Source: Branchipolynoe longqiensis (lineage: Eukaryota; Annelida; Polychaeta; Phyllodocida; Polynoidae). Taken from it: a stretch of DNA of 64,000 nt. Below are positions 10,595 to 21,544 of this stretch, piece by piece. The first letter of the stretch is position 1. Each line of letters opens with the position of its first letter. Location of the stretch: contig CM059186.1 in assembly GCA_030323885.1 (NCBI GenBank), positions 20,312,998 through 20,376,997 of the forward strand, in the 5' to 3' direction. Below the pieces are notes generated by a model. The model made no database searches and was not told the origin of the DNA. It saw only the letters and a list, made by a program, of their open reading frames with translations. Both the position numbers and the translations under genes were made by a program.

Positions 10595-10830
10595 GTCAAG
10601 GCCGTGGGGGTAAGGTCACGGCCAAGGTCACGACCAAGGTCAGTAGGGTCATACAGTGACAGTGAGCGCGGTGCGCGCTGTGACATGCGCAACAGGGTAG
10701 AGTCGGCGCAAGGGGGTACAGGGTGCTCACCCGGCCATTGGGTGGCCTTGGTGACCTCTTTGAAGTCCAGCTCTGTCCAGTTGACCTTGAACCTGGAGGT
10801 CTAGTTCCAATTGACCTTCACTGTGGCGGT
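10595..10830. promoter_or_regulatory. Cluster of AAGGTCA nuclear-receptor half-sites
   Basis: Extended half-sites TAAGGTCA, CCAAGGTCA and CCAAGGTCA are followed by AGGGTCA within about 40 bases; TTGACCTTGAACC and TTGACCTTCACTG occur near 10780-10825. The region is unique and CpG-containing. Orphan receptors such as ERR and SF-1 bind TnAAGGTCA as monomers. Function is inferred from motifs only. Confidence 0.3.
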
Positions 10831-10892
10831 ATGGTGTACCTTGTTCACTACCCAAGCGCAGATGAACATGACAGTGTGAGTGACGTCACTAC

Positions 10893-11211
10893 CGGGCGCG
10901 GTAGAGCGCAGGCCACGCATGCGGGAGGTCGGGAGTTCGGTTCCCGGTCGAGTCAAAGCGATGACTGATAAAATTGATACTTGTCGCTTCATAGCCTGGC
11001 GCTTGGCATTAATAGGATAGGACAAGGACTGGTTGGATTAGAGTAAGTATAATGTGACTGGGTGGGATATTGGATCATGGTGCTTGCTGGTGACATGATT
11101 TCCCAGTGGGGCGGCACTGTAAAGTTGCCATGAGTGTGCACTGTCACAAGTCAGTACCCATCCTGAAATGACCTTAGATGTTGCCAGGACGAAAAACTCC
11201 AACGACCAACC
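10893..11211 (+). mobile_element. SINE-A copy, type 1 head (5' edge trimmed)
   Basis: The head begins inside Box A (GCGCGGTAGAGCGC) and keeps Box B GAGTTCGGTTCCCGG. The full body and tail follow, the tail with CATCCTG...CAGGACG able to pair, ending AACTCCAACGACCAACCA. Confidence 0.8.
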
Positions 11212-11502
11212 AGTGACGTCAGTAGTGAGCAGTGAAGGGCGGCGGGGCGGGGGAGGGGAGCAGATACAAAATTTGATTCCTAAATAAGGACATAAATACA
11301 GTTTTGAAAACACTTGGAATGAATCTAATATTAATATACAGATTCCGAGGTAGCGCCGATACCTCCACTCCGTGAGTCATTAGCTCCTTGTACATGATAG
11401 GATTGGATTAACAGCCTAATGCAACACAACATGCGCATGCATACAAGACATGGAAATCTATTTAATGCAGAATACCACAACATAGGATTGTTTTTTTATA
11501 TG

Positions 11503-11610
11503 CTATGTCCTAACCACATTTCAGGTCATAGCAGGACGAATTCGCACTCATGGCGACTTTATAGTGCTAACCTACAGAGAGACCAGGCCGCCGGCACCAT
11601 TGACTTGCAA
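11503..11610 (-). mobile_element. SINE-A body fragment
   Basis: Minus-strand match to the tail and central body (block CACTCATGGCGACTTTATAG). Truncated and followed by unrelated AT-rich sequence. Confidence 0.55.
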
Positions 11611-11712
11611 CCATACTGCGACACAACATACGCAGTAAGTGATATTATATTTAATATAGAATGACACAGTATGAGATGTTTTATTTTATTTTTTAGAGTG
11701 CTGTCCCACTGG

Positions 11713-12054
11713 ATTGGTTGGTTGATTGCTTGAGTTTTACGTCCTGGCAACATCTAGGGTCATATCAGGACGGGTACTGACTTGTGACAGTGTACACTTT
11801 ATAGTGTTCCACCACTGGGAGAACAGGCCACAAGCACCATGGCCCACCATCCAACTCAGTCATATTATCCTGATACTGAGCCAACCAGTTCTTGCCCTAT
11901 CCTAATAATGCGGAGCACCTGGCTAGGAATTGACATATATAAATGTGTATGTCATTGATTTAACTCGACCAGGATTCAAACCCGTGGGTTCGAATCCCAC
12001 GATCTCCCAAAACGGGAGACGGACGCTCAACTCATCCGGTCGTCCCGTCTGGTC
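11713..12054 (-). mobile_element. SINE-A copy, type 2 (long-arm) head
   Basis: Full-length. On the minus strand the head shows the tRNA-Ser/Leu-like form: GACGGGAyGrCCG, a GTCCGTCTCCC block, a GGGAGATCGTGGG insertion and Box B GGGTTTGAATCC. The body is the same as in type 1 copies. A small duplication around the Box B region is visible. Confidence 0.8.
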
Positions 12055-12324
12055 GCGGTCATCTTGGAGGCCGGTCCGTGGTGTGAGTAGTTGAGGCAAA
12101 GTGTGTCCCGTCCCGGGCATTGCAAGGTGGAAATTCAGGGATGAAGTGCCCCCCACCCACCCACCCACCCACTCACCCAACCTCCCACCCACCCTCACCT
12201 TCATCCAGCCATCTACTTTCTACGCGTTATTATGTAACACCCTGTGCATCGAGACGCTTGTGACCTATACATTCTGATGTTAAATGGACTGTAACAATCC
12301 CACAAGAATTTTGGCTATTAAAAA
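12055..12324. other. Unique spacer with a CCCAC run
   Basis: Moderately GC-rich sequence with a short (CCCA)n run at 12150-12190. No gene recognised. Confidence 0.4.
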
Positions 12325-13085
12325 TTGATGAGATCACCGTTCCTACTGCGCATGCGTTGAAAACGGCGTTGGCAATGGCAGCAAAGCAATGGTGTATGGC
12401 CATTGACTTTGCCAATATGTGTAGGGCAAAGCTTTGATTTTATTCCAAATTAATACAAATACATAACAATTTGGCACAAACATGGATGGACGGATGCAAT
12501 ATAATAATATAATGAATGTGTTTAAGACACAACTCTCCATTATTAAGCATTTTTAGCTAAGAAACATACGATTTCAGTCACCTTACAGGCTGATGTTTAC
12601 ATCACCATTCATTAGACATAAGTAATTCTTAAAATGTCAAATGTGTCAACAAAAACTTGTTTCAAAGAAATATATAACCAATGTCTGATTATCCCTACCC
12701 ATTTCCTAGCCCAACAAATGTTATTAACCATAGGATATAAATAAAAACATCAATAAAATGAGTAAAACTTACCCTGGCTATGGCTCTAACATTAGTCTGA
12801 GTGCCCAGATTTTTCTCAATCTAAATGCAGATGGTATAAGATATGCTGATTAGATTTATCTTAATGCAATGCTAGATAAAAAATTAACATCTTAATTTAT
12901 TATATATATATATTTTTTTAGTTGGTATTCTATGTTTCAAACAAGAGCTGAGATGAGCTGAAACTAGCACATTTCATAGCTGCACCCAGTGTATTAGCAT
13001 GTGTGATGTGCTTCTCGTGTTTTTTTTTTTTTTTCCACGCATCCCAAAATGCACCGGGCCGCTGGAATGGCGATGTAGTCTATTA
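12325..13085 (-). mobile_element. MITE-F copy 1 (short form)
   Basis: Ends match, in inverted order, those of the 36168-37600 element: GAGATCACCGTTCCTACTGC on the left and, inverted, GACTACATCGCCATTCCAGC on the right. About 240 bases at 12775-13015 align with 36225-36470 in reverse. The left end carries an NRF1-like TGCGCATGCG. No transposase. Confidence 0.7.
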
Positions 13086-13215
13086 TGATCATTTTGCTTA
13101 TGAAGAATTATTACCATAAATTATGACTAGGTATAATTTGTGCAGCTTGAAACAACTTATTCTGAGTTATTTAGGGCCGAACGATGGTTTGATGGTCGCT
13201 ATAAACAAGCCTATA

Positions 13216-13627
13216 TACAGTATAACCCCGTTAAAACAAAACTTGAAGGGACCCTAGAAATTTGTACGTGGACGCTGTGGTTATTGTTTTTTATGTATAT
13301 ACAGTTTAACCCCATTAAACCAACCTCTGTTAAATCAAACAATCGGTTAATCCAGACTTTTTTCGGCGACCGGGCAAAATACTACCATTTATCATATAAA
13401 AAAGTCTCAGATGACCTTAAAACCACATGAAAGTTTGGTTTAACTGTACCGGAAGTGGCCTGGTGCTGAAAATTTCTTTTGGATTAACCGATAATTTGGA
13501 TGAACCGACTTTGGTTTAACCAACTTTTGTATATGATAAATGGTAGTATTTTGCCGGGCCGCCGAAAAAGTTTGGATTAACCGAACGTTTGGTTTAACCA
13601 AGCTTGGTTTAACGGGGGTATACTGTA
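13216..13627. mobile_element. MITE-G1 copy c, reversed orientation
   Basis: Starts CAGTATAACCCCGTTAAAA and ends GGTTTAACGGGGGTATACTG. Compared with copies a and b the asymmetric end lies on the left, so it is inserted in the other orientation, and its side arm is shorter. Confidence 0.75.
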
Positions 13628-13866
13628 CCAAAAAGTCGCAAATGTGGCACCAACAAAACCTAACATAACTCCTAACAGCTAAGATGACAAGGCAACTACC
13701 AAATTGACTATTGCTGTTCAGTGATGAAAACAAGCCGCATTGTGACTTACTTGTTATGCACAGGGTAAATAAACGATCACAGACAACAACAACAAAAAGC
13801 CTCTGTTAGTGATGTTCTTCAACCCTAATGAGTGTCCACAGTGACGTATGACGTGGCATGATTACA
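13628..13866. other. Unique AT-rich spacer
   Basis: Nothing recognised. A weak SINE-A tail trace (TTGTTTGTTGGGGTTTTACA, minus orientation) begins just to the right at about 13873. Confidence 0.4.
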
Positions 13867-14059
13867 GGATTATATGTTGTTTGTTGGGGTTTTACATCCA
13901 GACAACATCAGGAGGAAAGGCTTAGAAAGTAGTGTATACCCTCATGATAGTTCAAGTAAATGTCGAGCTTTTCTTCTATGCCTAATATTTATAACCAATT
14001 TAACTCTGATCGCCCCTTTCCTGTGTGATGGCACAACTCGACTAATATTATATATAGGT

Positions 14060-14385
14060 GGACGTGGTGGCCTAATCGGTAGAGCGCAGTCTTCCCGTGC
14101 GGAAGGTCCAAAGTTCGATTCCAAGTCGAGTCAAAATGATGACTCATAAAAGTGATACTTGTTGCTTCCTAGCTAGGCGTTCTGCATTACTAGGATAGAC
14201 CAAGGACTGGTTGGCTCAGTGTCAGGATAATGTGACTGAGTGGGATCTCAGGTCATGGTGATGACGGCCTGGTTTCCCACTGGAGCAGCACTATAAAGTC
14301 GCCATGAGTGCGCACAGTCACAAGTCGGTGTCGGTTCTGATATGAGCTTTGATGTTGACAGGAGACAAAACCAAAAAGACACACA
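14060..14385 (+). mobile_element. SINE-A copy, type 1 head, full-length
   Basis: Head with exact Box A TGGCCTAATCGG and Box B AGTTCGATTCC. The common core (GGATAGaCCAAGGACTGG), central CAGCACTATAAAGTCGCC block and tail follow. One of the best copies for a consensus. Confidence 0.85.
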
Positions 14386-14481
14386 AAACTAACTATTATT
14401 AATAATACAAACTTTGGTCCAAGGCAGACCAATCCTACCTAACCTATTGGGTTCTGGCTCAAAAGCACGGTTCAAACTGTG

Positions 14482-14570
14482 AGGAATATACAGTCACAAG
14501 TCGGTTCCCGTCCTGATATGACCTGACATGTTGCCAGCATGTAAAACTCCAACAACCATCCAACCAATCA
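14482..14570 (+). mobile_element. SINE-A 3' tail fragment
   Basis: Only the last 90 bases, beginning in CAGTCACAAGTCGGTTCCC and ending AACTCCAACAACCATCCAA. Lies 100 bases after the full-length copy, separated by unrelated sequence. Confidence 0.65.
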
Positions 14571-15726
14571 AAATGACCGCTTCAGGCATCCCTCTTCTTG
14601 AATTAAGTTGTATTTAACCACAAATATGTAGCAAGGTAACTTTATGGCTGCCCCAAGGGACGATTTTCCAGCTGAGCAAACAATCATTCATTAAATTAAA
14701 ATTCATAGAACTATGCAACATACATCGCTAAAAACAAACCTGTAATTGGAATTTTTACCTAAAATCGGATATGTCTCTGCGTGCATCTACATACATGCAA
14801 TTACTTTACATATTGCCACAGGACATGAAACAGCCTTTGTTCAATTTGTTACTATTTTAGGATACATCTGAAATTGAAAACTTTTCCTGGAATCAGATAT
14901 GTCCCTGTATACATATATGTAACAATGTCACGTGGATTTGTTCGTACAGCCACAGGAAAGGTTATCTCAAAGTTATACAATACTGACTCCATGAATAAGC
15001 CTTTGTCCAATTTGTTGCTATTTTAGAAAACATTCATCACTGTCAATGTGATACTTATATAAGTTACATAGTTAAAACAAGTCAGCAATTGATAGTTTTT
15101 TTGTGGATTACATTTTTCCTTTTAACTTAGAACCAAACATAATATAATAATGACCCCAGAAATGTGTTCTCTATGGTTGTGTTCCAAATCACAGTTGTCA
15201 CCTCCTTCAGTGAATCTAACAAGGCGACTGGGATTAAATGCCTTGAGTTACTATTGCCATACCAGTGTCTTGGCCATTATCAAAGCCGATGCATACACAA
15301 ACCGACTTCCGCAACTGTAGTTAAAAGAAAATAGATGCCCTAATCGATTAAATAACTCGGACCATCCAAACAACATTATTGCTCATGCGCAGGCCCTACA
15401 ACCTAGGCTTGCATAAACGAACATGGTTGGATGGACCAAATGCTGGCTTAATCCAAAACATAGTTTCCAGCCTATTTAAATTACATTGGATATATGTAGC
15501 TCAGAGGTACATAGACAGGGCATATTAGTAGATGAAGGCACCCGTCGATAGGATATATTAGGATATTGACACAAATATTGCAAAGTTACAAAGTCTGACG
15601 GTTTAGAGTTTCAGTCATGCTTTTAAAGGAAATTGTATTGGGTTGGTCGGAATAATTGACGTTACTTTAATTTGATGACGCTGTAAGTTATACACAGCAG
15701 TGAAAATCCAAATTGGCAGAGGTGAT
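14571..15726. repeat. Unique region with a diverged tandem duplication
   Basis: Blocks at about 14764-14860 and 14894-15030 share TCrGATATGTCyCTG, GCCACAGGA and AAGCCTTTGTyCAATTTGTT, giving a repeat of about 130-150 bases. The rest is AT-rich. A weak MITE-P-like end near 15584 (AAGTTACAAAGTCTGACGG) may be a decayed copy. No gene recognised. Confidence 0.5.
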
Positions 15727-15813
15727 GCCGTGGGGAATCGAACGACCAACCTTCAGATAAGGAGTCCGACTTAGAAATAAGTCAGATACTCTAACCACTC
15801 CGCCACAGAGAAC
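15727..15813 (-). tRNA. tRNA-like sequence, probable pseudogene or SINE head
   Basis: On the minus strand Box A TGGCGGAGTGGTTAGAG, an anticodon-arm-like GACTT...AAGTC stem and Box B GTTCGATTCCCC occur in order, with a variable-arm-like insert as in Ser/Leu tRNAs. The 5' GTTCTCTG and the 3' bases do not pair as an acceptor stem, so I do not call it functional. No second copy seen. Confidence 0.35.
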
Positions 15814-15995
15814 ACCTGGCCTGTGTCACCGAAAGGATTTATCATTGTATTCATATAAACTCAACAACTGCCAGAAATTAGATTGCTAGGTCTGAGATTA
15901 ATGGTCATGTCCACCAACATCCCACCCTCTGACATCAGTGGAAAAACAAATATAATGTAGTTGGCAACAATTCAGTGTCCAGCATACTCCTTACA

Positions 15996-16304
15996 TTTGC
16001 ATAGTCCGATAGGTTTGAGTTTCTATAATTTTCCTAGATAAATATATTAGGTTGGTAAAGTGCACACATGCTAAATTAATTTTGGCAACCATGCCAAAAC
16101 TCTGATGCCATAGGTTTCTGCAGTAACAGATTATATTAAGTTGCCTCAGTATGCCCTTCAATGTGGTGACAAATGTTTAATAAGTGCACCATTAACTAAG
16201 GGTAATATGTAGAATCAAGGTTAATATGTAGGTCTATATGTAGGTTAATATGTAGAATTTAGGTTTTCAAAATTGTATGTTTTCATCGGACTATGCAGGT
16301 TTAA
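15996..16304 (+). mobile_element. MITE-P copy
   Basis: Starts TTGCATAGTCCGATAGGTTT and ends CATCGGACTATGCAGGTTTA. An internal short duplication of GGTTAATATGTAG units lies near 16200-16260. Confidence 0.75.
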
Positions 16305-16394
16305 GAAAAGGCTCTGATAAAGGATTCCCAACACAAACCCGCGTTCACTCCCTTGGTTTGACAAATTCCCAAAACTTTTCCTTTTTTTATGGGA

Positions 16395-16593
16395 ATGTGT
16401 TTCCCTTGACCACAAATATATGATTGTGAGCTTTCTAATTTATTGAGTGTCTATTGGCACATACTTGATTGTCTGCTTTTACATGTAAAAGCAATGGTTT
16501 GAATTTTAAAAAAAACATTTCTCGCCATGAATATGGCCTATGCTGCTGACACGGCGTAAAGCAACCACCAATCAATCAATCATCAATCAATCG
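16395..16593 (+). mobile_element. LINE-N 3' end fragment
   Basis: Shares ATATGATTGTGAG, TGCTTTTACATGTAAAAGC and GAATATGGCCTATGCTGC with the better copy at 26427-26838, ending in an (AATC)n tail. TACATGTAAAAGC can form a small hairpin. Only the 3' untranslated end is present. Confidence 0.65.
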
Positions 16594-16597
16594 ACCC

Positions 16598-16781
16598 ATG
16601 GTTTGATTGTTGGGGTGTCAACATTCTAGCAACATCTTATGACATATCAGGATGGGTACTTACTGACTTGTGGCAGTGCACACTAAAGGAGCCTTTTATA
16701 GTGTTGCCCCACTTGGACACCGGCACCATGACCTGATAATGATATCCCACTCATTATCCTGATACTGAGCAAACCAGTCCA
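16598..16781 (-). mobile_element. SINE-A fragment, tail and body
   Basis: Minus-strand tail and body reaching the ACTGAGCAAACCAGTCC block; the tRNA head is absent. It begins directly after the LINE-N tail, so one inserted next to the other. Confidence 0.65.
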
Positions 16782-16783
16782 AT

Positions 16784-16868
16784 GACTAAGGTAGATAATA
16801 ACGATCAACTTAATATATTTATCGCAGAAAATGACAGAAACTCAAAACAATTGGCGTAAGACTGCGTA
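16784..16868 (-). mobile_element. MITE-P end fragment
   Basis: Matches the terminal 85 bases of MITE-P (AGGTAGATaATAACGATCAA ... AGAAACTCAAAAC) with a decayed end. It begins where the SINE-A body stops. Confidence 0.5.
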
Positions 16869-16984
16869 GACAATGACTGCAGCAATAGATGTATCAGTAA
16901 CCCACGAAGACATTACAACAGTGAAAAGAAAACCGATTGAGAACTTACCCAAAAGCGCTCACTTTAATGGTGAAAGCTATCACC

Positions 16985-17300
16985 GCCATTTTGTTTCGCG
17001 TCATTTAGCGCATGCGCATTGTGCTTGGCAGCGAGCTCAATTGCGCATGACAATGGGAGGCTGTTTTCCAATTAGAGCGTCCAGTCACGAACAAAACAAG
17101 GTTTTTTGTGCGGGTTTTATGAGGGTATTTATTAGCAGTCGACAATATTTCATTCCTTCAACACATCCGCTGACCATTTTCCCGCGCTCGGCGATGCGTC
17201 GCCGAGCGTGGCCAGCTGGATTCACACCTCATTTTGCCAGACGACATTTAGTTTGATTGAAATAGGCCGGCGATGGGATTGAGTGACGTCATCGGCAGAG
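16985..17300. promoter_or_regulatory. CpG-rich pocket with NRF1-like and CRE motifs
   Basis: Unique. Contains the palindrome GCGCATGCGC at 17008-17017 (NRF1-type), a CCGCCATTTTG YY1-like motif at about 16983, and a perfect CRE TGACGTCA at 17284-17291. Such motif sets are typical of animal CpG promoters. A 127-codon open frame overlaps but has no recognisable protein signature. Confidence 0.4.
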
Positions 17301-17350
17301 GAAATGTTAGGAAATGACACTCCTCGTGTTGTGGAGATGTAGCTTCAAAC

Positions 17351-17876
17351 TTAAAGTTGCCTCGTCCGATAGTTTTGAGTTTCTGTTATTTTCTTGAAAT
17401 TAAATATATTAAATTGATTATTAAAATGTACCTTCCTTTAGATTGAAGCTTATGCATGAATGTCTATTGACACACAATTGATTGTATGCTTTTACATTAT
17501 ATGTAAAGGTGATTTTTTAATAAAAAAACTAAACAATTCTCGCTGTGAATATGGCTTATTCTGCCGCCACAGCGTAAATAAACCACCAATCAATCAATCA
17601 AACTTAGTTTGAAGTAACTTTTATTTTAAATGGCTAACTATTGAGATATTGGAAGTGCAAACATGCAATATTAAATTTGGCAAGCACACCAACACTCCAC
17701 CACCATAGGATTCTGCAGTAACAGGTTTTATTAAATGACCCAGTATGCCCGTCTATGTGTTAACACATGCTTAATATTATATAATAAGTTCAATCTAAAT
17801 TAGATATGTAGAAGGAAATCTAGGTGAGTGTTTACTTTTGAAAATGTGATGCTTTATCGGACTATGCAGCTTTAAG
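17351..17876 (+). mobile_element. MITE-P copy carrying a LINE-N tail
   Basis: Starts TTAAAGTTGCCTCGTCCGAT and ends ATCGGACTATGCAGCTTTAA; TTAA at both ends. Interrupted at 17441-17606 by a LINE-N 3' end. Confidence 0.75.
17441..17606 (+). mobile_element. LINE-N 3' end inserted in MITE-P
   Basis: Shares the CTCGCyGTGAATATGGC block and the (AATC)n tail with other LINE-N ends. Imperfect CTTTAG / CTTAG flanks may be the remnant of a target duplication. Confidence 0.65.
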
Positions 17877-17909
17877 GGGACTCTGATATTTGCTTCGAAG
17901 TTTGTTTTT

Positions 17910-18718
17910 TTAAAGTTGTATAGTCATGAAAAAAAGCATCAAATTTTCAAAAGCAAAGCAATTATCTAGATTTAGAAAGGTTTACGATGTCAATTAAATA
18001 GAACCTGTTACTATTGATTGTTATGGGCCGAGAGTTGTAAGAAGCATGCCAAAAGGAATTTGCATGTTTACCCTTCAACTAACTTATATGTTAGAAATTG
18101 TAAGTCAAAGTTATTTTAAAATAAAGACAGGTGGATTACATATGTTGGCGAGGCAACATATTTAATTCGCAAGCGAGGCTAATGTGACCCCTCCCTCGCA
18201 CGTGACCCGACCACTGTCCCGCAAACCTCACTTCGGCTCAGGCACGCAGCAAGTAAGTCAGATTTTTCCCACCCGCCCAACCCTTTTATTGTTTGTTTGT
18301 TTTTGTTTTTTCAGTAGAGGTTAAGTGCTGATTTCAGCAATTGACTCTGTTATCCTGCATTAAATGTCTTCCTCATGTCGCTCCAACAAGATGCCCAGTC
18401 GCATTTGCCAACTCCGCCAGCCAATTGATGAACAATACAGAAGCCAGTTCTTCCTTGACTACGGTGCCACTCACCCACATCCGAGCCAGCCTCACACGTC
18501 TCTGCGGCACTGACATTCTCTGTTTGTTATCTGATTATGATATGATGACGATTAAGATAACTTTATGCTATTACTAAGATTGAGTAATCATTGAATAAAT
18601 ATATAAGTATATAGGCACACCTTCTTTCTTATCTCCGAGCGCTGCAAATTATACCCTTTGAGCTTTTATATTTATCTCAGAAATTGACGAAATAAAAACC
18701 ATCGGACTATGCAACTTT
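17910..18718 (-). mobile_element. MITE-P copy split by a 520-bp insertion
   Basis: The left part 17910-18140 starts TTAAAGTTGTATAGTC; the right part 18661-18718 ends CATCGGACTATGCAACTTTA. Together they make one MITE-P missing a few internal bases. Confidence 0.6.
18141..18660. other. Unidentified 520-bp insertion
   Basis: Begins with a TGTTGgcgaggCAACA hairpin-like motif. Contains a GTAAGT-to-TTTTTTCAG span resembling an intron at 18250-18315, and an AATAAA at about 18594. It could be a retrocopy, a solo LTR or captured unique DNA. The 78-codon frame inside has no recognisable domain. Confidence 0.3.
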
Positions 18719-19043
18719 AGACTGATCGAACATTCCCTATAAGATGAAGTCATGAAGAGAGAAAAACTATCCTACTTGATGTGTTATTCCACAACGATTA
18801 TATATGTACATGCTTTGTTTTGTAGTTTATAGTTTGTTTTGTTAGTGGGGTTTTATGAGGTTTCTTTTCTGGATTTTCCTTCTAATATAAACCCGAGGAG
18901 GATACGTCTTGATATGATTTCTGGTAGTGAGAAGTTCAAACTACAGACGATAGTGGGAAAGTGTTGGTTTTTTTCTCTTGCATTTAATATTACTTTCTGC
19001 ACTCCATCCACATCATGCTGAAGACTCCTTGTTTTGATTTAGT
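18719..19043. other. Unique AT-rich spacer
   Basis: No feature recognised; T-rich with several TTTGTTTTG motifs. Confidence 0.4.
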
Positions 19044-19414
19044 TTAAAGTTGCATAGTCCGATGGTTTTGAGTTTCTGTCATTTTCTGAGTTATATATAT
19101 ATATATATATATATTAGGTTGATCATTATAATCTAGCTGACTTTAGTTTTGAAGTAACTGTTATTTTTAATGGCAACCTTTTGAGATATTTGAAGTGCAA
19201 ATGTGCTCAATTAATTTTGGTAAGCACACCAACACTCTGACATCATAGGCTTCAGTGGTAACACATTCTAGTAAATTGACTTATTATGCCCTTCTATGCA
19301 GCAAATAATACTTAATAAGTGCACTGGTATCTAAGTTAGATATCCATAATCAAATCTAGGTCAGTGTTTTTGTTTAGAAAATGTTATGCTTTCATCGGAC
19401 TATGCAACTTTAAA
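19044..19414 (+). mobile_element. MITE-P copy, complete
   Basis: TTAAAGTTGCATAGTCCGAT at the left and ATCGGACTATGCAACTTTAA at the right: perfect terminal inverted repeats of at least 16 bases with TTAA outside. A (TA)n run lies near 19092-19115. Best copy for defining the family. Confidence 0.85.
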
Positions 19415-19553
19415 TTGGCTCAGTATTCCATTATATGTGGTGACAAATGCTTAATAAGTCCACCAGTATCTAAGGTAGATATGTAGATTCAATTCTAGAT
19501 AACTGTTCTTTTTAATTTGAGGTTTTTATCGGACTATGCGGCTTCAACGCACA
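19415..19553 (+). mobile_element. Second MITE-P 3' half in tandem
   Basis: Directly after the complete copy, a further 139 bases repeat the 3' half (TGGTGACAAATGCTTAATAAG ... ATCGGACTATGCGGCTTCAA). Suggests a tandem duplication or a truncated neighbour. Confidence 0.65.
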
Positions 19554-19860
19554 TGGCCGCCATTGTTTGCCTGCGTCTTTCAAATTAGATTCATTCGGAC
19601 GGGCGCATTATTAAAATAACACCCATGGTTATGAACATTGTTCCAGCTGATCTGCAGCTGCTTCTTATACAATTACAGCGCATGCGCAGGCGTCGCAGCG
19701 ACACCTGGTGCCCTGCCACCCTCTCAGTCTCAGCGCCCCGCCGTGGAGGAATCAAAGATGGCGGCCACCCAGAGGGCAGTGCGGCCCGCGTCAGTTGCGC
19801 GCGTGTGTGTGTGCCTGTGGGTATGGGTGTGGATGGGTGAGACTATGCTTGGGGTGCGAG
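19545..19860. promoter_or_regulatory. CpG-rich pocket with NRF1- and YY1-like motifs
   Basis: Contains GCGCATGCGC at 19678-19687 and AAGATGGCGGCC at 19755-19766, the exact NRF1 and YY1 promoter motifs, about 70 bases apart. A weaker CTCF-like site (GCACCAGGTGTCGCTG) lies on the minus strand at 19696-19711. Ends in G/T-rich repeats. A candidate promoter, without a visible gene body. Confidence 0.45.
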
Positions 19861-20011
19861 GTTGGGTGGAGGGTGGGGGATGGTAAAGAGGTGTGTCATA
19901 TCTAGACTATGTGATACTAATACTTTGCCGCTCAAATCTGGTCCATATGGAAATAAACCACCATAATTGATACCAAAGTTGCATCCAGCGAAGTGGAGTT
20001 CAGAAAGTAAT

Positions 20012-20488
20012 TTTGAAGCTGCGTAGTCTGATGAAGGCGTAACATTTTCTAAACAAAAACACTGACCTAGATTTGATTCTGGATATCTAACTTAGATACC
20101 AGTGCAATTATTAAGTATCTTTTCCTGCATAGAAGGGCATAATAAGTCAATTTACTAGAACCTGTTAGTAGTGAAGCCTGTGATGTCAGAGGTTTGATTC
20201 TACATCTCTAACTTAGATACTGATGCATTTAATAAGCATTTCTTGCCACATAGAATGGATTACCAAGTCAATTTAGTAGGACCTGCTACTGCAGAAACCA
20301 ATGGCGTCAGCGTTTTGGCAAGCTTACCAAAATTAATTTGGCATGTTTGCACTTAAAATATCTCAAAAGTTAGCCATTTTAGATCAAAGTTACTTCAAGC
20401 TAAAGAAAGATGGATTATAATGATCAACCTAATATATTTATCTAAGAAAATGACAACAATTCAAAACCATCCGACTATGCAGCTTGAA
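20012..20488 (-). mobile_element. MITE-P copy with internal duplication
   Basis: The ends AGCTGCGTAGTCTGATG and CATCCGACTATGCAGCTT are inverted repeats. About 185 bases near the left end, including the TCTAACTTAGATAC block, occur twice, at about 20060-20195 and 20195-20330. Confidence 0.7.
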
Positions 20489-20559
20489 TGTAAAGAAAAA
20501 TCAACATTTTCCCACTATCATCTCTAATTTGAAGTTCTCACTACCATGGTTTTTAGAGT

Positions 20560-21252
20560 GGTGTTTTTTTTTTCGTTTCTGCCATATTTGTTGAATACAT
20601 ATTACAGGTTGATCAATATAATCTATTTTACTTTCCATTGCAGTAACTTTTATTTTTAAGAGCTAACTTTGCGATAGTAGAAATGAAAACATGCTAAATG
20701 TGAACACCGAAATACTGGACTTTGGATTTGCTTATTTTAAAATTTAAAAAAATTAATTGTTGGGTGCCTAGTACCGGGGAACCAAACTGTAATAAAATGT
20801 TAGCTGATTGCACATGTATCTAAGTTGGTACGGGATGGCCGAATGAGTTAGAGCGTCCGTCTCCCGTGTTGGTAGAGCGTGGGATCGTGGGTTCGAACCC
20901 TGGTCGAGTCAAACCAATGACTTACAAATTGAAACTTGTCGCTTCCTATCCAGGCGCTCATCATTATTAGGATAGGTCAATCTCAGGTTGGCTCAGTGTC
21001 AGGATAATGTGACTGAGTGGGATATCAGGTCATGGTGCTGGCGGCCTGGTCGCCCAGTGGGGCAGCATTATAAAGTCGCCATGAGTGAGCACGGTCACAA
21101 GTTGGTACCCGTCCTGATATGAACTTAGATATTGCTAGGATGTAAAACAACAACAAACAAACAAAGAATCTAAGTTGGTTATGTAGGAGCCCGTCGATGT
21201 GAGTCATTTGCTTGTAGAAAGTTAATGCCTTAATCGGATTCTACAGCTTTAA
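20560..21252 (+). mobile_element. MITE-P copy carrying a SINE-A
   Basis: Diverged MITE-P parts at 20560-20828 and 21165-21252 (end AATCGGATTCTACAGCTTTAA) enclose a full SINE-A. A T-rich run has replaced the left end. Confidence 0.6.
20829..21164 (+). mobile_element. SINE-A copy, type 2 head, with clean target duplication
   Basis: Starts CGGGATGGCCGAATGAG (Ser/Leu-like Box A), with Box B GGGTTCGAACCC and an extra variable arm, then body and an (AAC)n-type tail. ATCTAAGTTGGT flanks both sides, a 12-base target duplication typical of LINE-driven insertion. Confidence 0.85.
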
Positions 21253-21544
21253 ATTATTTAAGTAAAGGCAAATTTATTCGCCGAAGAAAGTTGTTTTATT
21301 CACAGTCGTGGCTCTGATCTTCCAGCCATGCGGCATTACACAAATGCATACATCAGGGGTGGTATAATAATATTAAATAAGTGTTGGCGATATCTTAATA
21401 TCGGAATGTCTCTGATCATTCAAAGGCACATTATCTGTTCACACTGTACGGTTAAAGTCCGATGCATAGTAAAATTACTTTTTTTTTAAATTGTTAGATG
21501 TATATATGTGTGTGTGCATCTATAAATGTATATATATTTACATA

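Noticed and set aside
13140..13430. 96-codon frame
   Set aside because: Runs into MITE-G1 copy c, most of it being transposon sequence.
16873..17256. 127-codon frame over a CpG pocket
   Set aside because: No recognisable domain, unusual composition, starts inside a MITE-P remnant. Kept only as possible promoter DNA.
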